Shown piece after piece: positions 16,870-27,941 of a stretch of 59,927 nt of DNA. Numbering within the stretch: position 1 is the stretch's first letter; each line of letters begins with the position of its first letter. The notes under the pieces were generated by a model. That model ran no database searches. It was not told the origin of the DNA and saw nothing but the letters and a program-made list of their open reading frames with translations. The translations under genes were made by a program, and so were the position numbers. This DNA comes from Acidobacteriota bacterium (GTDB taxonomy: Bacteria > Acidobacteriota > Terriglobia > Terriglobales > Acidobacteriaceae). The DNA is taken from contig JAJZDM010000010.1 in assembly GCA_021806005.1 (NCBI GenBank), positions 1 through 59,927 on the forward strand. The letters are read 5' to 3'.

Positions 16870-18453
16870 GTGGCATTTGATGGTTTGCGCGACTGGATGA
16901 AGGCGCTGGAGAAGGCCGGAGAGCTGAAACGAGTCTCCGCCGAGGTCTCACCCATTTTGGAGATGGCCGAGATCGCCGATCGCGCTGCCAAGTCCGGCAG
17001 AGGAGGTCCTGACGCCGGAGGTCCTGCGCTGCTGTTTGAGAACGTCACTGGTTACGAGGGCGCGCAGGTGCTGATGAATCAGTTTGGCAGCGAGCGGCGG
17101 ATGCGGATGGCCCTGGAGGTGAGTTCGCTGGAGGATGTGGCCAAGCGCATCGAGACGCTGCTGCATCCGGTGGCTCCGACCGGCATGATGGACAGGCTGA
17201 AGATGCTGCCCATGCTGGCCGAGGTTGCGGGGTTCTTTCCCAAGACGATCGACGCACGGAAGGCTCCGTGCAAGGAGGTGATCCTGCGCGGGGAGGAAGT
17301 GGACGTGCTCAAGTTCCCGGTGCTGCAGACCTGGCCGCAGGACGGTGGGAGGTTTATCACCCTGCCTTGCGTGACGACGCGCGATCCAAAGTCCGGCAAG
17401 CGCAACCTGGGGATGTACCGCATGCAGGTGTATGACGGCAAGACCACAGGCATGCACTGGCAGCGCCAGAAGAACGCGGCCGAGCACCTGCGCGACCGGC
17501 TGCGCGCGGCGACGGCGGAGAGAGCCGACGAGGTGGAGTTGATGGCCCTGACGGCCGGAGGTACAGCGGCGGCCGGGGAGGGAGCGATTCCGCAGCGGGT
17601 GGCGACGAAGATCCGCGGAGAGCGCATGGAGGTGGCCGTGGCGATCGGCACTGACCCGGCGACGACGTTTGCTGCGATTGTTCCCGCGCCTCCCGAGGTG
17701 GAGGAGTATCTGATCGCCGGGTTCTTGCGCCAGAAGGCGGTGGAGCTGGTGAAGTGCGAGACGGTGGACCTGGAGGTTCCGGCGCACGCGGAGATTGTGC
17801 TGGAGGGTTATGTGGAACTGGCCGAGTTGCGCACCGAGGGCCCGTTTGGCGACCACACCGGGTTTTACACCATGCAGGACGAGTATCCGGTGTTTCACAT
17901 TACCTGCATCACCCACCGCAAGGACCCGGTGTATGCAGCCACCATCGTCGGCAAGCCTCCGATGGAGGATGCGTGGATGGGTAAGGCCGTGGAACGGATC
18001 TTTTTGCCGCTGATGAAGTTGACGTTACCGGAGATCTGCGACATCAACCTGCCGGCGGAGGGGGTGTTTCACAACCTGATGATTGTGAGCATCCGCAAGA
18101 GCTACGCGGGGCACGCGCGCAAGGTGATGAATGGCATCTGGGCGATGGGACAGGCGATGTTTACCAAGTGCATCATCGTGCTGGACGAGGACTGCGATGT
18201 GCAGGATCTGGCCGAGGTGACGCTGCGGGTGAGCAACAACATCGATCCGGAGCGGGATATTCAGTTCACGATGGGCCCGGTGGACACGCTGGACCACGCC
18301 AGCCGTCTGCCCAACTACGGCAGCAAGATGGGCATTGATGCCACCCGCAAGTGGCCCGCGGAGGGGTTCAACAGACCCTGGCCGCAGATGCTGACGATGC
18401 CCGCCGAGATGAAGTCGAAGGTGGATGCGATCTGCAGGTCGCTGGGGATTTGA
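16870..18453 (+). CDS. ubiD: UbiD-family prenylated-flavin decarboxylase (menaquinone type)
   Basis: 527 residues from a GTG at 16870, in agreement with the N-terminus FDGLRDWMKALEKAGELKRV. UbiD enzymes decarboxylate aromatic acids using prenylated FMN. The EGPFGDHTGFY motif supplies the two acidic residues of the family E-R-(E/D) catalytic set, and TTRDP and MQVYDGKTTGMHWQRQK match prFMN/metal-binding segments. The most likely role is the decarboxylation step in menaquinone synthesis, given that the sequence resembles that subgroup more than degradative decarboxylases; this is inference. No ubiX is in the window. mtnP follows after 86 bases. Confidence 0.9.
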   Translation: MAFDGLRDWMKALEKAGELKRVSAEVSPILEMAEIADRAAKSGRGGPDAGGPALLFENVTGYEGAQVLMNQFGSERRMRMALEVSSLEDVAKRIETLLHPVAPTGMMDRLKMLPMLAEVAGFFPKTIDARKAPCKEVILRGEEVDVLKFPVLQTWPQDGGRFITLPCVTTRDPKSGKRNLGMYRMQVYDGKTTGMHWQRQKNAAEHLRDRLRAATAERADEVELMALTAGGTAAAGEGAIPQRVATKIRGERMEVAVAIGTDPATTFAAIVPAPPEVEEYLIAGFLRQKAVELVKCETVDLEVPAHAEIVLEGYVELAELRTEGPFGDHTGFYTMQDEYPVFHITCITHRKDPVYAATIVGKPPMEDAWMGKAVERIFLPLMKLTLPEICDINLPAEGVFHNLMIVSIRKSYAGHARKVMNGIWAMGQAMFTKCIIVLDEDCDVQDLAEVTLRVSNNIDPERDIQFTMGPVDTLDHASRLPNYGSKMGIDATRKWPAEGFNRPWPQMLTMPAEMKSKVDAICRSLGI

Positions 18454-18539
18454 GCGTAGATGCGGGGTCGACCGCGGGAGCGCGGACGATATACTGCCAA
18501 AGGCGCGGTCCGGCGCAGGAACCACAGAGGAGACAGGAT

Positions 18540-19403
18540 TTGGCGAAGGCAGAGATTGGCATTATCGGCGGCAGCGGGCTGTATAACATGGAGGGCCTGA
18601 CCGGGGTGAGCGAGGTGCGGGTGGAGACTCCCTTTGGCGATCCCAGTGAGGCGTTTCTTCTGGGCTCGCTGGAGGGACGGCAGGTCGCCTTCCTGGCGCG
18701 CCACGGCAAAGGCCATCGGATTCTGCCCTCGGAGTTGAACTTCCGCGCCAACATCTACGCGATGAAGTCGCTCGGCGTGACCAGCATCCTTTCGGTGAGC
18801 GCGGTAGGCAGCCTGAAGGAGGAGCACAAGCCGACGGATTTCGTGATTCCAGACCAGTTCATCGACCGGACCTTTGCGCGCGCCAGCACCTTCTTTGGAG
18901 ATGGCGTGGTGGGCCACATCGGGTTTGGAGACCCGGTGTGCCCGATCGTCAGCGAGGTGTTTGCCGAGGCCTGCGCCGAGGTGGGGGTGGTGGGCAAGCG
19001 CGGCGGCACCTATGTGTGCATGGAGGGTCCGCAGTTTTCTACCCGCGCCGAGTCCAATCTGTATCGGTCCTGGGGTGCGGACGTGATCGGCATGACCAAC
19101 CTGCAGGAGGCCAAGCTGGCGAGAGAAGCGGAGATCAGTTACGCAACCCTGGCGATGGTGACCGACTACGACTGCTGGTTTGAGGGGCATGATGCGGTGA
19201 CGGTGGAGCAGATTGTGGCGGTGATGCACCAGAACTCCGACAACGCGCAGAGGGTGATCAAGGCGGCGGTCCGCCGGATGCCCGCGGATCTGAGCGCCAG
19301 CCCGGCGCAGAGCGCAGCGAAGTTTGCCATCATGACGGATCGTGCCGCGATTCCGGCGGCGACCAAAGAGAGGCTAGATCTGCTGTTTGGCAAGTACTGG
19401 TAG
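18540..19403 (+). CDS. mtnP: S-methyl-5'-thioadenosine phosphorylase
   Basis: 287 residues from a TTG at 18540, preceded by GAGGAG at 9-14 bases; the frame is open upstream but would overlap ubiD. It has the purine nucleoside phosphorylase fold with GIIGGSGLY at the N-terminus, phosphate-binding RHGKGHR (54-60), and substrate-binding MEGPQFSTRAES. MtnP cleaves methylthioadenosine to adenine and methylthioribose-1-phosphate in polyamine by-product and methionine salvage. The neighbouring ubiD and PfkB genes are same-strand; no other methionine-salvage gene is adjacent. Confidence 0.93.
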   Translation: MAKAEIGIIGGSGLYNMEGLTGVSEVRVETPFGDPSEAFLLGSLEGRQVAFLARHGKGHRILPSELNFRANIYAMKSLGVTSILSVSAVGSLKEEHKPTDFVIPDQFIDRTFARASTFFGDGVVGHIGFGDPVCPIVSEVFAEACAEVGVVGKRGGTYVCMEGPQFSTRAESNLYRSWGADVIGMTNLQEAKLAREAEISYATLAMVTDYDCWFEGHDAVTVEQIVAVMHQNSDNAQRVIKAAVRRMPADLSASPAQSAAKFAIMTDRAAIPAATKERLDLLFGKYW

Positions 19404-19442
19404 CAGCGGGTTAGCAGCAACGGCATTCGTGCGACAGCAAAG

Positions 19443-19484
19443 ATTCAAGAGCAAGGATTCAAGAGCAAGGATTCAAGAGCAAGG
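19443..19484 (+). repeat. Three tandem copies of a 14-bp unit
   Basis: ATTCAAGAGCAAGG is repeated perfectly at 19443-19456, 19457-19470 and 19471-19484, and a decayed copy (TTCAACAGCAACGA) follows. It lies in the gap between mtnP and the PfkB-type kinase, 37 bases before the proposed start. It could be replication slippage or a spaced regulatory array. Confidence 0.85.
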
Positions 19485-19521
19485 TTCAACAGCAACGAGA
19501 GTTTTGAAGGAAGGTGCGCTT

Positions 19522-20448
19522 TTGTCGATTCTGGTCGTCGGTTCGGTAGCGTTTGACACTTTGGAGACCCCCAGCGGGAGACGGGAGCGGGTGCTGGGAG
19601 GGGCTGCAACACACTTTGCCCTGGCCGCCAGCTTCTTTACAAAGGTGCGGGTGGTGGGCGTGGTGGGTGAGGACTTTCTGCCCGAGCATGAGGCGGTGCT
19701 GACCTCGCGGGGGGTTGATACGACCGGGTTGGAGCACGTACCGGGAAGGAGCTTCCACTGGAGTGGGAGTTACATGCGGGATCTGGGAGCGGCCGATACG
19801 CTGGTGACGGATCTTAACGTCTTTGCCGACTTCGCGCCCAAGATTCCAACCAGCTACCTGGATAGCGAGTACCTGTTCCTGGCGAACATCGATCCGGTGT
19901 TGCAGACGCGGGTGCGCGCCCAGATGCCGGGTGTGAGAATGGTGGCCGGGGATACGATGAACTACTGGATCTCCGCGCACCGCGAGAACCTGCTGAAGGT
20001 GATGCGTGAGTTGGATGTGCTGGTGATCAACGACAACGAGGCTCGCATGCTGAGCGGAGAGAGTAACAACGTGCGGGCAGCGAAGGGAGTACTGGAGCTG
20101 GGCCCCAAGTCTTTGGTGGTGAAGTATGCGGAACACGGGTCGGCGTCGTTCTTCTCCCAGCGCAGCTTTGGTGACGGTGAGCCGCACAAGCCGTTCCGTG
20201 CTCCGGCGACGCCCACCGAAGAGGTGGTTGATCCTACGGGCGCGGGCGACTCGTTTGCGGGCGGCTTCTATGGCTACATTGCTTCACAGGAGAGGTTAAC
20301 GCCGGAGGTCTTCCGCAGGGCAATGTTCTATGGCTGCGTCCTGGGTTCGCTCTCCGTGGAGGACTTTGGCACCGAGCGGTTGCAGCGCACGACGCGCGAG
20401 GAGATTGACCGGCGCTTTGAGGATCTCCGGGAGATCTCTCACCTCTGA
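19522..20448 (+). CDS. PfkB/ribokinase-family sugar or nucleoside kinase
   Basis: 308 residues from a TTG at 19522, chosen for AAGGAAGG about 6 bases upstream and because SILVVGSVAFDTLETP is the expected first strand; upstream codons fall in the tandem repeat. GGAATHFALAASF is the N-terminal PfkB signature, and VVDPTGAGDSFAGGFYG is the C-terminal signature with the catalytic Asp in GAGD. The family phosphorylates ribose, fructose, adenosine or similar sugars with ATP. Proximity to mtnP hints at nucleoside or ribose salvage, but the substrate cannot be read from sequence. Confidence 0.88.
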   Translation: MSILVVGSVAFDTLETPSGRRERVLGGAATHFALAASFFTKVRVVGVVGEDFLPEHEAVLTSRGVDTTGLEHVPGRSFHWSGSYMRDLGAADTLVTDLNVFADFAPKIPTSYLDSEYLFLANIDPVLQTRVRAQMPGVRMVAGDTMNYWISAHRENLLKVMRELDVLVINDNEARMLSGESNNVRAAKGVLELGPKSLVVKYAEHGSASFFSQRSFGDGEPHKPFRAPATPTEEVVDPTGAGDSFAGGFYGYIASQERLTPEVFRRAMFYGCVLGSLSVEDFGTERLQRTTREEIDRRFEDLREISHL

Positions 20449-20618
20449 GGTGGTTCTGGAGGGAACCCAAGAGGCCAGGCGGAGCGCGCTGCGAGCAGCC
20501 GTCTGGTTAGCAGGAGTGCTCGAGGGATTGCGGGCGCTCAATGAGGGGCGTTCCAAGACACGGCGGAGGCTGTGCGCGGGCAAGACCTAGGCCACATCAG
20601 AACGGTTGTAAAGCTTCC

Positions 20619-22472
20619 ATGACGCTTATGCCAAGATCAAGATCAGAACGCGATGCCGCCCAGCCAGACGAGCAGGGCAAGTCCGCCGGGCGGGCGCTGC
20701 CGGGCGGTGGAGAGAGTGGGGAGCAGCAGAGTGGTGGCTGGCTGGCGAGACGCAGCCGCAGCCGCCCGCGTAGCGGGCTGCGAAAGAAAGGCTCGCTGCG
20801 CGAGGAGCAGATCTGGGTTCCGGGCGATCCGGAGGCGGTGACGCCGGTGGTTCCGGGCGAGACCTATCCGTTCTTTGCTGCAGCGGTGGTGCTGGCCTTT
20901 GTGGCGCTGTATGTGTGCTACCGGCACAGTTACCTGCTACTGTACGGCGATGCGGTGGCGCACCTGGCGATTGCGAGGCGGATTCTGGATGCCCGCTGGC
21001 CGGGGTTGGCGCAGCTTGGCGGGGTGTGGTTGCCACTGCCACATCTGCTGATGGTGCCCTTCATCATGAACCTGCGCATGTGGCAGACGGGGCTGGCGGC
21101 AGCTCCGATGTCCATGCTGAGCTATGCGGTGAGCGTGGCCGGGGTGTGGCGGCTGGCGCGGCGCATGATGCGGATGCGTTGGGCGCTGGCGGCTGTGACC
21201 TTCTATGCACTGAACGCCAACCTGCTGTACCTGGCGACCACGGCGATGACTGAGGCGCTGTTTCTGGCGATCTTCGTCTGGTCTGTGGTGGCGACAATGG
21301 AGTCTATTGCGGCGCTGCGGCAAGGAGACCTGACCACGGCGCGCGCCCGCATGATGCTGGCCGGGCTGCTGATTCTGTGCCAGGTGTTTACGCGCTACGA
21401 TGGCTGGATTATCGGCGCCGTAATCTGGCTGTGCTTCGCCTGGAACCTGTGGGGAAGTGAGCCGGAGACGCGCCGCCGGATGCGTCCGTGGTTTGTGCTG
21501 TTCACGGTGTTTGTGGCCCTGGGTCCGGTGCTGTGGTTCTGGTATAACGCCCACTTTGAAGGGGACTGGCTGGACTTTCTGCGCGGGCCATACTCCGCGA
21601 GGCAGATTGAGCGGCGCACGGCTCCCCCGGGGCAGCACTACCGGGGCTGGCACAACATGGGTTGGTCCGCACTGTTCTTTACCCGCACCGCGCAGGTGGA
21701 CGCGGCCGCCTGGGAGTGTGGCTTTGGCTTGATGGCCGCCGCGCTTTACGGGCTTTGGGTAGCGCTGCGGCGGCGTGCCGAGGGTGCGGTGCGCAGCCGC
21801 GGGGAGGCGTTTGCGCTGCTGCTCTGGATTCCGCTGCCGTTTTATGTCTACTCGATCGCCTACAGTTCGGTTCCTATCTTCATCCCCCAGCTCTGGCCGC
21901 ACGCCTACTACAACTCTCGCTATGGGATGGAACTGTTGCCGGCGCTGGCGGTGTTTGCCGCGCTGGCGGCGGAGCGGTTGGAGGTGTGGCTGAAGTCCCG
22001 AGGCGCGGCTGGAGCACGGTTGATCGGGTCGCTGTGGCAGCCAACCGTGATGATGCTTTGCGTGGCCAACTGCGTGGTGATGATGTACTCCATTCCGCTG
22101 GTGCTGCAGGAGGCCGTGGTGAACGCCAGCACCCGGATGACGCTGGAGAACAATATTGCTTTTGCGCTGGAGGAGATGCCGAAGAACGTCCCGGTGATGA
22201 TGTCGCTGACCAACCATGTTGGCGCGGTGCAGAGCGCGGGACGTGACTTGCGCAGCATGATCAGCGAAGACGACCAGCAGGAGTGGAACAAGGCTCTGAA
22301 GGATCCAGCCCACTACGCCGCCTACGTGATCGCGATCGAGGGAGATCCGGTGGCCAGGGCTGTGGCTGCCAACGCCCAGGGCCTGGCCGAGATGGATGTG
22401 ATCTGCACCAGTGGCCAACCCTGCGCTCACATCTACCAGTCACTGCTGTATCGCCCGGGTTCGGGGCGTTGA
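20619..22472 (+). CDS. Multipass membrane GT-C-like glycosyltransferase
   Basis: 617 residues from an ATG at 20619 (another in-frame ATG at 20628; no strong ribosome-binding site for either). A charged cytoplasmic N-terminus (about 80 residues, Arg/Ser-rich) precedes roughly ten or more hydrophobic helices. The first external loop has YGDAVAHLAIARRILDA, placing an Asp where GT-C enzymes (mannosyl- or arabinosyltransferases using lipid-linked sugars) keep their acidic catalytic residue. A C-terminal periplasmic domain of about 100 residues ends the protein. It ends 25 bases from the convergent uvrC gene. Substrate unknown. Confidence 0.7.
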   Translation: MTLMPRSRSERDAAQPDEQGKSAGRALPGGGESGEQQSGGWLARRSRSRPRSGLRKKGSLREEQIWVPGDPEAVTPVVPGETYPFFAAAVVLAFVALYVCYRHSYLLLYGDAVAHLAIARRILDARWPGLAQLGGVWLPLPHLLMVPFIMNLRMWQTGLAAAPMSMLSYAVSVAGVWRLARRMMRMRWALAAVTFYALNANLLYLATTAMTEALFLAIFVWSVVATMESIAALRQGDLTTARARMMLAGLLILCQVFTRYDGWIIGAVIWLCFAWNLWGSEPETRRRMRPWFVLFTVFVALGPVLWFWYNAHFEGDWLDFLRGPYSARQIERRTAPPGQHYRGWHNMGWSALFFTRTAQVDAAAWECGFGLMAAALYGLWVALRRRAEGAVRSRGEAFALLLWIPLPFYVYSIAYSSVPIFIPQLWPHAYYNSRYGMELLPALAVFAALAAERLEVWLKSRGAAGARLIGSLWQPTVMMLCVANCVVMMYSIPLVLQEAVVNASTRMTLENNIAFALEEMPKNVPVMMSLTNHVGAVQSAGRDLRSMISEDDQQEWNKALKDPAHYAAYVIAIEGDPVARAVAANAQGLAEMDVICTSGQPCAHIYQSLLYRPGSGR

Positions 22473-22497
22473 TCTGTGCTGGCGCGGAGCAAGCCGG

Positions 22498-24465
<1,968 letters not shown>

Positions 24466-24628
24466 CGGTTGCTTCCAGTTTAGAACTTCCGTCAAGGCCG
24501 GTTGGAGACGGGTGACGCCGCAGCCTGATTTGGAGGAGTCCGTTCGGGGTGAGCGGTAGAAGCCGCTTGCGGGATTGGCAAAGGCAGCGGCGGACCGGAC
24601 TGAGGGTGGAATCAGGTAAGCTGAGGGA

Positions 24629-25483
24629 ATGGACGTTCTGGACGTGATCGACGGGGAAGAAGAACAGGCGCGGAGCGCGGCCGCGCTGCAGCGCGCCGCC
24701 GCGATCATGGCCCGCCTGCGTGCTCCGGGGGGCTGCGCCTGGGACCGGGCACAGACCTTCGACAGCATCAAACGGTACACGCTGGAGGAGACGTACGAGG
24801 TGTTCGACGCCATTGAGCGCCGTGCGTGGCCGGAGCTGAAGGACGAGTTGGGCGACCTGCTGCTGCAGGTGTTGTTCTATGCGCAGATGGCTCGCGAGGC
24901 CGGTTACTTTGACCTTTGCGAGGTGGCCGAGAATCTGAGCGCGAAGTTGATCCGGCGACATCCGCACGTCTTTTCGGACGTGGTGGCCGAGGATCCGGAT
25001 GCGGTTCTGCGCAACTGGGAGCAGATCAAGGCAGAGGAGCGGCGATCGAAGCCGGGGGCGGGAGTGTTGCTCGAGGATGTTCCGCGCACCATGCCGGCGA
25101 CGATGGAGGCCGTGAAGCTGGGCTCCAAGGCAGCGAAGGTTGGGTTTGACTGGCCCAGCGCCGAGGGCCTGTTTGAGAAGTTGGCGGAGGAAACCGCCGA
25201 GTTGCGGGCAGAGGTGGAGCGTGAGGACAAGGCTGGGATTGAAGCCGAGTTCGGTGATCTGATGTTCACCATGATGAATCTGGCTCGCCATCTGAAGATC
25301 GATGCGGAGTCCGCGCTGCGCGGCAGTAATGCCAGGTTTCGCGCACGCTTCGCCGCGATGGAGAGTCGGGGTGGCGGAGCGGAGGGGCTTGCCGCGCTGA
25401 CGCCGGGGCAACTGGAGGATCTGTGGGCGCAGGCCAAGGAGGCGGAGCGTCAGCAGGCTGAGCCGCAGCCAAAGGAGCATTAG
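24629..25483 (+). CDS. mazG: Nucleoside triphosphate pyrophosphohydrolase MazG
   Basis: 284 residues with two tandem MazG domains. The first has LEETYEVFDAI and KDELGDLLLQVLF; the second has AEETAELRAEV and EAEFGDLMFTMMN. Each is the E-x-x-E...E-x-x-D metal site that hydrolyses (d)NTPs to monophosphates and pyrophosphate. Family members are often 260-280 residues, so length is normal. It is divergent from uvrC, with 163 bases between starts, and 20 bases upstream of a GNAT gene. Confidence 0.94.
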   Translation: MDVLDVIDGEEEQARSAAALQRAAAIMARLRAPGGCAWDRAQTFDSIKRYTLEETYEVFDAIERRAWPELKDELGDLLLQVLFYAQMAREAGYFDLCEVAENLSAKLIRRHPHVFSDVVAEDPDAVLRNWEQIKAEERRSKPGAGVLLEDVPRTMPATMEAVKLGSKAAKVGFDWPSAEGLFEKLAEETAELRAEVEREDKAGIEAEFGDLMFTMMNLARHLKIDAESALRGSNARFRARFAAMESRGGGAEGLAALTPGQLEDLWAQAKEAERQQAEPQPKEH

Positions 25484-25503
25484 GGCTGGGCGGAGGGAGG
25501 CGT

Positions 25504-26280
25504 TTGAGTAAGACTGAACAGGCAGCGGCGATCCGTATTGAGAGCTTCCATGCGCTGGAAGAGTTTGAGCAATGTGTTCGGCTGGAGGAGGCGGTGTGGG
25601 GTTACGATCCTGCCGACATGATTCCGCGTCGGATGTTTTTGCTGGCCTCTCGGATCGGCGGCCAGGTGATGGGGGCCTTCCTGGAGGATCGTCCGGATGC
25701 GGTGGGGTTCGCGATGGCGTTGCCTGCCTATCGTGGAGGGCTGCCGTATCTGCACTCGCACATGGTGGGTGTGCTGCCGGAGTTTCGAAACCAGGGCATT
25801 GCGCGCGCCCTGAAGCTGGCGCAGCGGGAGGATGCGCTGCGCCGTGGGTTCGAGTTGATGGAGTGGACCTTCGATCCGCTGGAGATCAAGAACGCCTACA
25901 TCAACATCCAGAAGCTGGGCGCGGTGGTACGGCGTTACCAGCATGATTTTTATGGTAGCTCCAGTTCACCGCTGCAGGGCGGCCTCCCCACGGACCGGGT
26001 CTACGCGGAGTGGTGGCTGCGCTCCTCACGGGTGGAGTGGGCCTTGCGTGGCGAGGCGCAACGGTTCGATGTGGTGGATCGCGTGGAGGTGCCGGCGGCG
26101 ATCTACGCCTGGAAGGCATCGTCGGGCGACCGCGCCAACGCTCGCGAGGTGCAGCGACGCAACGCACAGAGGCTGGAGTCTGGATTTGCCAGGGGTCTGG
26201 CGGTGCTTGGGTACCAGCGCAGCGAGGCAGGGGACGGAGCGTTCCAACTCGGCTGCTGGGACGAGAGTCATGCCCGTTAG
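25504..26280 (+). CDS. GNAT-family acyltransferase (COG3375-like)
   Basis: 258 residues from a TTG at 25504 with a purine-rich GGAGGGAGG just upstream. The central segment HMVGVLPEFRNQGIARALKLAQRE is the GNAT acyl-CoA binding motif A (V-x-P-x-x-R/N-x-G-I/A). The C-terminal half (WTFDPLEIKNAYINIQKLGAVVRRY) is typical of the COG3375 acetyltransferases that neighbour N-acylamino-acid-racemase-like enolases. It lies 48 bases before such a gene, so the pair probably acts on a common N-acylated amino acid; this is inference from context. Confidence 0.83.
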   Translation: MSKTEQAAAIRIESFHALEEFEQCVRLEEAVWGYDPADMIPRRMFLLASRIGGQVMGAFLEDRPDAVGFAMALPAYRGGLPYLHSHMVGVLPEFRNQGIARALKLAQREDALRRGFELMEWTFDPLEIKNAYINIQKLGAVVRRYQHDFYGSSSSPLQGGLPTDRVYAEWWLRSSRVEWALRGEAQRFDVVDRVEVPAAIYAWKASSGDRANAREVQRRNAQRLESGFARGLAVLGYQRSEAGDGAFQLGCWDESHAR

Positions 26281-26328
26281 GGTCTTCTGACCCGGCTGCA
26301 GCACAACAGGGTTTCCGGAGGGAGTCCC

Positions 26329-27465
26329 ATGAAGATCGATGCCATCCACCTGCGCGAGGTTCAGATGCCGCTGGCGTACCCGTTTGAGACCAGCTTTGGC
26401 GTGACCACAGGACGCCGTATTCTGCTAACGGAGATTGAAGCGGAGGGGCGCAGCGCCTGGGGCGAGTGCGTGGCCGGTGAGCATCCCTATTTTTCTGACG
26501 AGCAGGTGGATACTGCCTGGCTGATCACCGAGATGGAGTTGGCGCCGCGTCTGCTGGAGGCGGATATCTCCAGTGGACGGGACTGTCCTGCCTTGTTCGA
26601 GGCGGTGCGCGGACATCGCATGGCCAAGGCGGCTCTGGAGAATGCAGTGTGGGAGTTGGATGCCCAGCGGCAGGGGAGTGCGCTGGCCAAGCTGCTGGGT
26701 GGAACCCGCGAGACGATCCCCTGTGGCGTCTCGATTGGGATTCAAGCGACGCCGGAACGACTGATGGAGACCATTGCCAGGGAGCTTGCCGCCGGCTATC
26801 AACGCATCAAGCTGAAGTGCAAGCCGGGATGGGACACCGAGATCTTTGCGATGGTGCGCGAGCGCTGGCCGGAGATCCTGCTGAGTTGCGATGCCAACTC
26901 GGCCTACCGGTTGGACAATCCCAGGCACATGGCGGCGATCGAGTCCTGGGAGCAGTTCAACCTGCTGATGATCGAGCAGCCGCTCTGGCATGACGACTTT
27001 TACTTCCATGCCCAGCTTCAGCGCCGTATCCGCACCCGCATCTGCCTGGACGAGTGCATACGCAACCGGCGAGACGCGCGAGCCGCCCTGGAGTTGGGCA
27101 GCGGAGGGATCATCAATATCAAGGTGGGCCGCGTGGGTGGGTTCACGGAGGCTCTGGCGATACACGATGTTGCGCAGGAGTTCGGCGTTCCGGTTTGGTG
27201 CGGCGGCATGCTGGAGAGTGGCATCGGCCGTGCACAGAACATTGCGCTGTCGTCTTTGCCGAACTTCTCGCTGCCGGGCGATGTCTCGGCCTCAAAGCGC
27301 TACTGGGCGCAGGACATCATCGAGCCGGAAGTTACAGTGAGCCCGCAGGGAACCATCATGGTTCCTACAACGCCGGGCCGCGGCTATGCGGAGCAGCGGG
27401 ATCGCATTGAGCGGATTACAGTGCGCCGAAGGACGCTGCTGCGCGGCGAGGCGGTGACGGTGTAG
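26329..27465 (+). CDS. Enolase-superfamily o-succinylbenzoate synthase / N-acylamino acid racemase
   Basis: 378 residues. Catalytic residues of the muconate-lactonising/MenC subgroup are all visible: the KxK pair Lys161/Lys163, metal ligands Asp188, Glu216 and Asp241, and Lys265 in IKVGRVGG. ATG at 26329 follows GGAGGGAGT. The two activities, MenC (menaquinone) and N-acylamino acid racemisation, cannot be separated by sequence. The adjacent GNAT gene favours the racemase role with an N-acyl amino acid, whereas menC neighbours are absent. Confidence 0.88.
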   Translation: MKIDAIHLREVQMPLAYPFETSFGVTTGRRILLTEIEAEGRSAWGECVAGEHPYFSDEQVDTAWLITEMELAPRLLEADISSGRDCPALFEAVRGHRMAKAALENAVWELDAQRQGSALAKLLGGTRETIPCGVSIGIQATPERLMETIARELAAGYQRIKLKCKPGWDTEIFAMVRERWPEILLSCDANSAYRLDNPRHMAAIESWEQFNLLMIEQPLWHDDFYFHAQLQRRIRTRICLDECIRNRRDARAALELGSGGIINIKVGRVGGFTEALAIHDVAQEFGVPVWCGGMLESGIGRAQNIALSSLPNFSLPGDVSASKRYWAQDIIEPEVTVSPQGTIMVPTTPGRGYAEQRDRIERITVRRRTLLRGEAVTV

Positions 27466-27614
27466 CGCCGCCCTGATGGGTGCATTCTGCGTTTTCTCTT
27501 GACCGGGAGGAGTTAGCAGGCTCATCTGACGCTGGAAGTTGAGTTTTTCCCATGGAGTAGCCAATGTTGGAAAGGCGGCTAAACGGACACTTTTCTGTTT
27601 GATTGGCGCCATAA

Positions 27615-27643
27615 TTGACATTTTGTAGGGGTAGTGATAGTTT
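27615..27643 (+). promoter_or_regulatory. Candidate sigma70 promoter upstream of TonB-dependent receptor
   Basis: TTGACA (27615-27620) and TAGTTT (27638-27643) with 17-base spacing, in the 476-base gap 27466-27941 between the enolase-like gene and the receptor. It would give a leader of about 290 bases. No gene is seen in the gap. Confidence 0.45.
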
Positions 27644-27668
27644 TCCTCCTAATGAACTTCAGTATGCT

Positions 27669-27696
27669 CCTGATTGCCCATAAGCGATCAGGTTTT
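27669..27696 (+). terminator. Hairpin with T-run in receptor leader (attenuator or terminator)
   Basis: CCTGATTGC (27669-27677) pairs with GCGATCAGG (27684-27692), one G-U pair, loop of 6, followed by TTTT (27693-27696). It lies downstream of the candidate promoter at 27615-27643, so it may attenuate the receptor transcript rather than end the upstream gene. Confidence 0.5.
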
Positions 27697-27941
27697 GGTC
27701 TCAGCGAGAAAACGAATACTGGCTCTTCAGCCGGGTCGGATCTGCTTTGAGCTGAGCATGCCTTGGAAGAGTCAGTTCCTGGTCTGGAGTCGTAACCGCA
27801 CAGGGCAGACGAAATGCCCTTTTCCAGTCGAGGGCAGGATCCGGGCCTTTGCTGTACATGCCGTTTTGCACCGAACAGTTGTGGGGTTGCTCGAGTCTTG
27901 GGTGTGGTAATGCCACAATACCTGTGCCTTAGGAGGCAATT

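Noticed and set aside
20937-22430. Long open frame antisense to the membrane glycosyltransferase
   Set aside because: His/Arg/Gln-rich shadow product with no domain; the sense frame has proper membrane helices.
24466-24813. Upstream extension of uvrC
   Set aside because: Would overlap mazG on the other strand and adds residues foreign to UvrC; normal N-terminus is at 24465.
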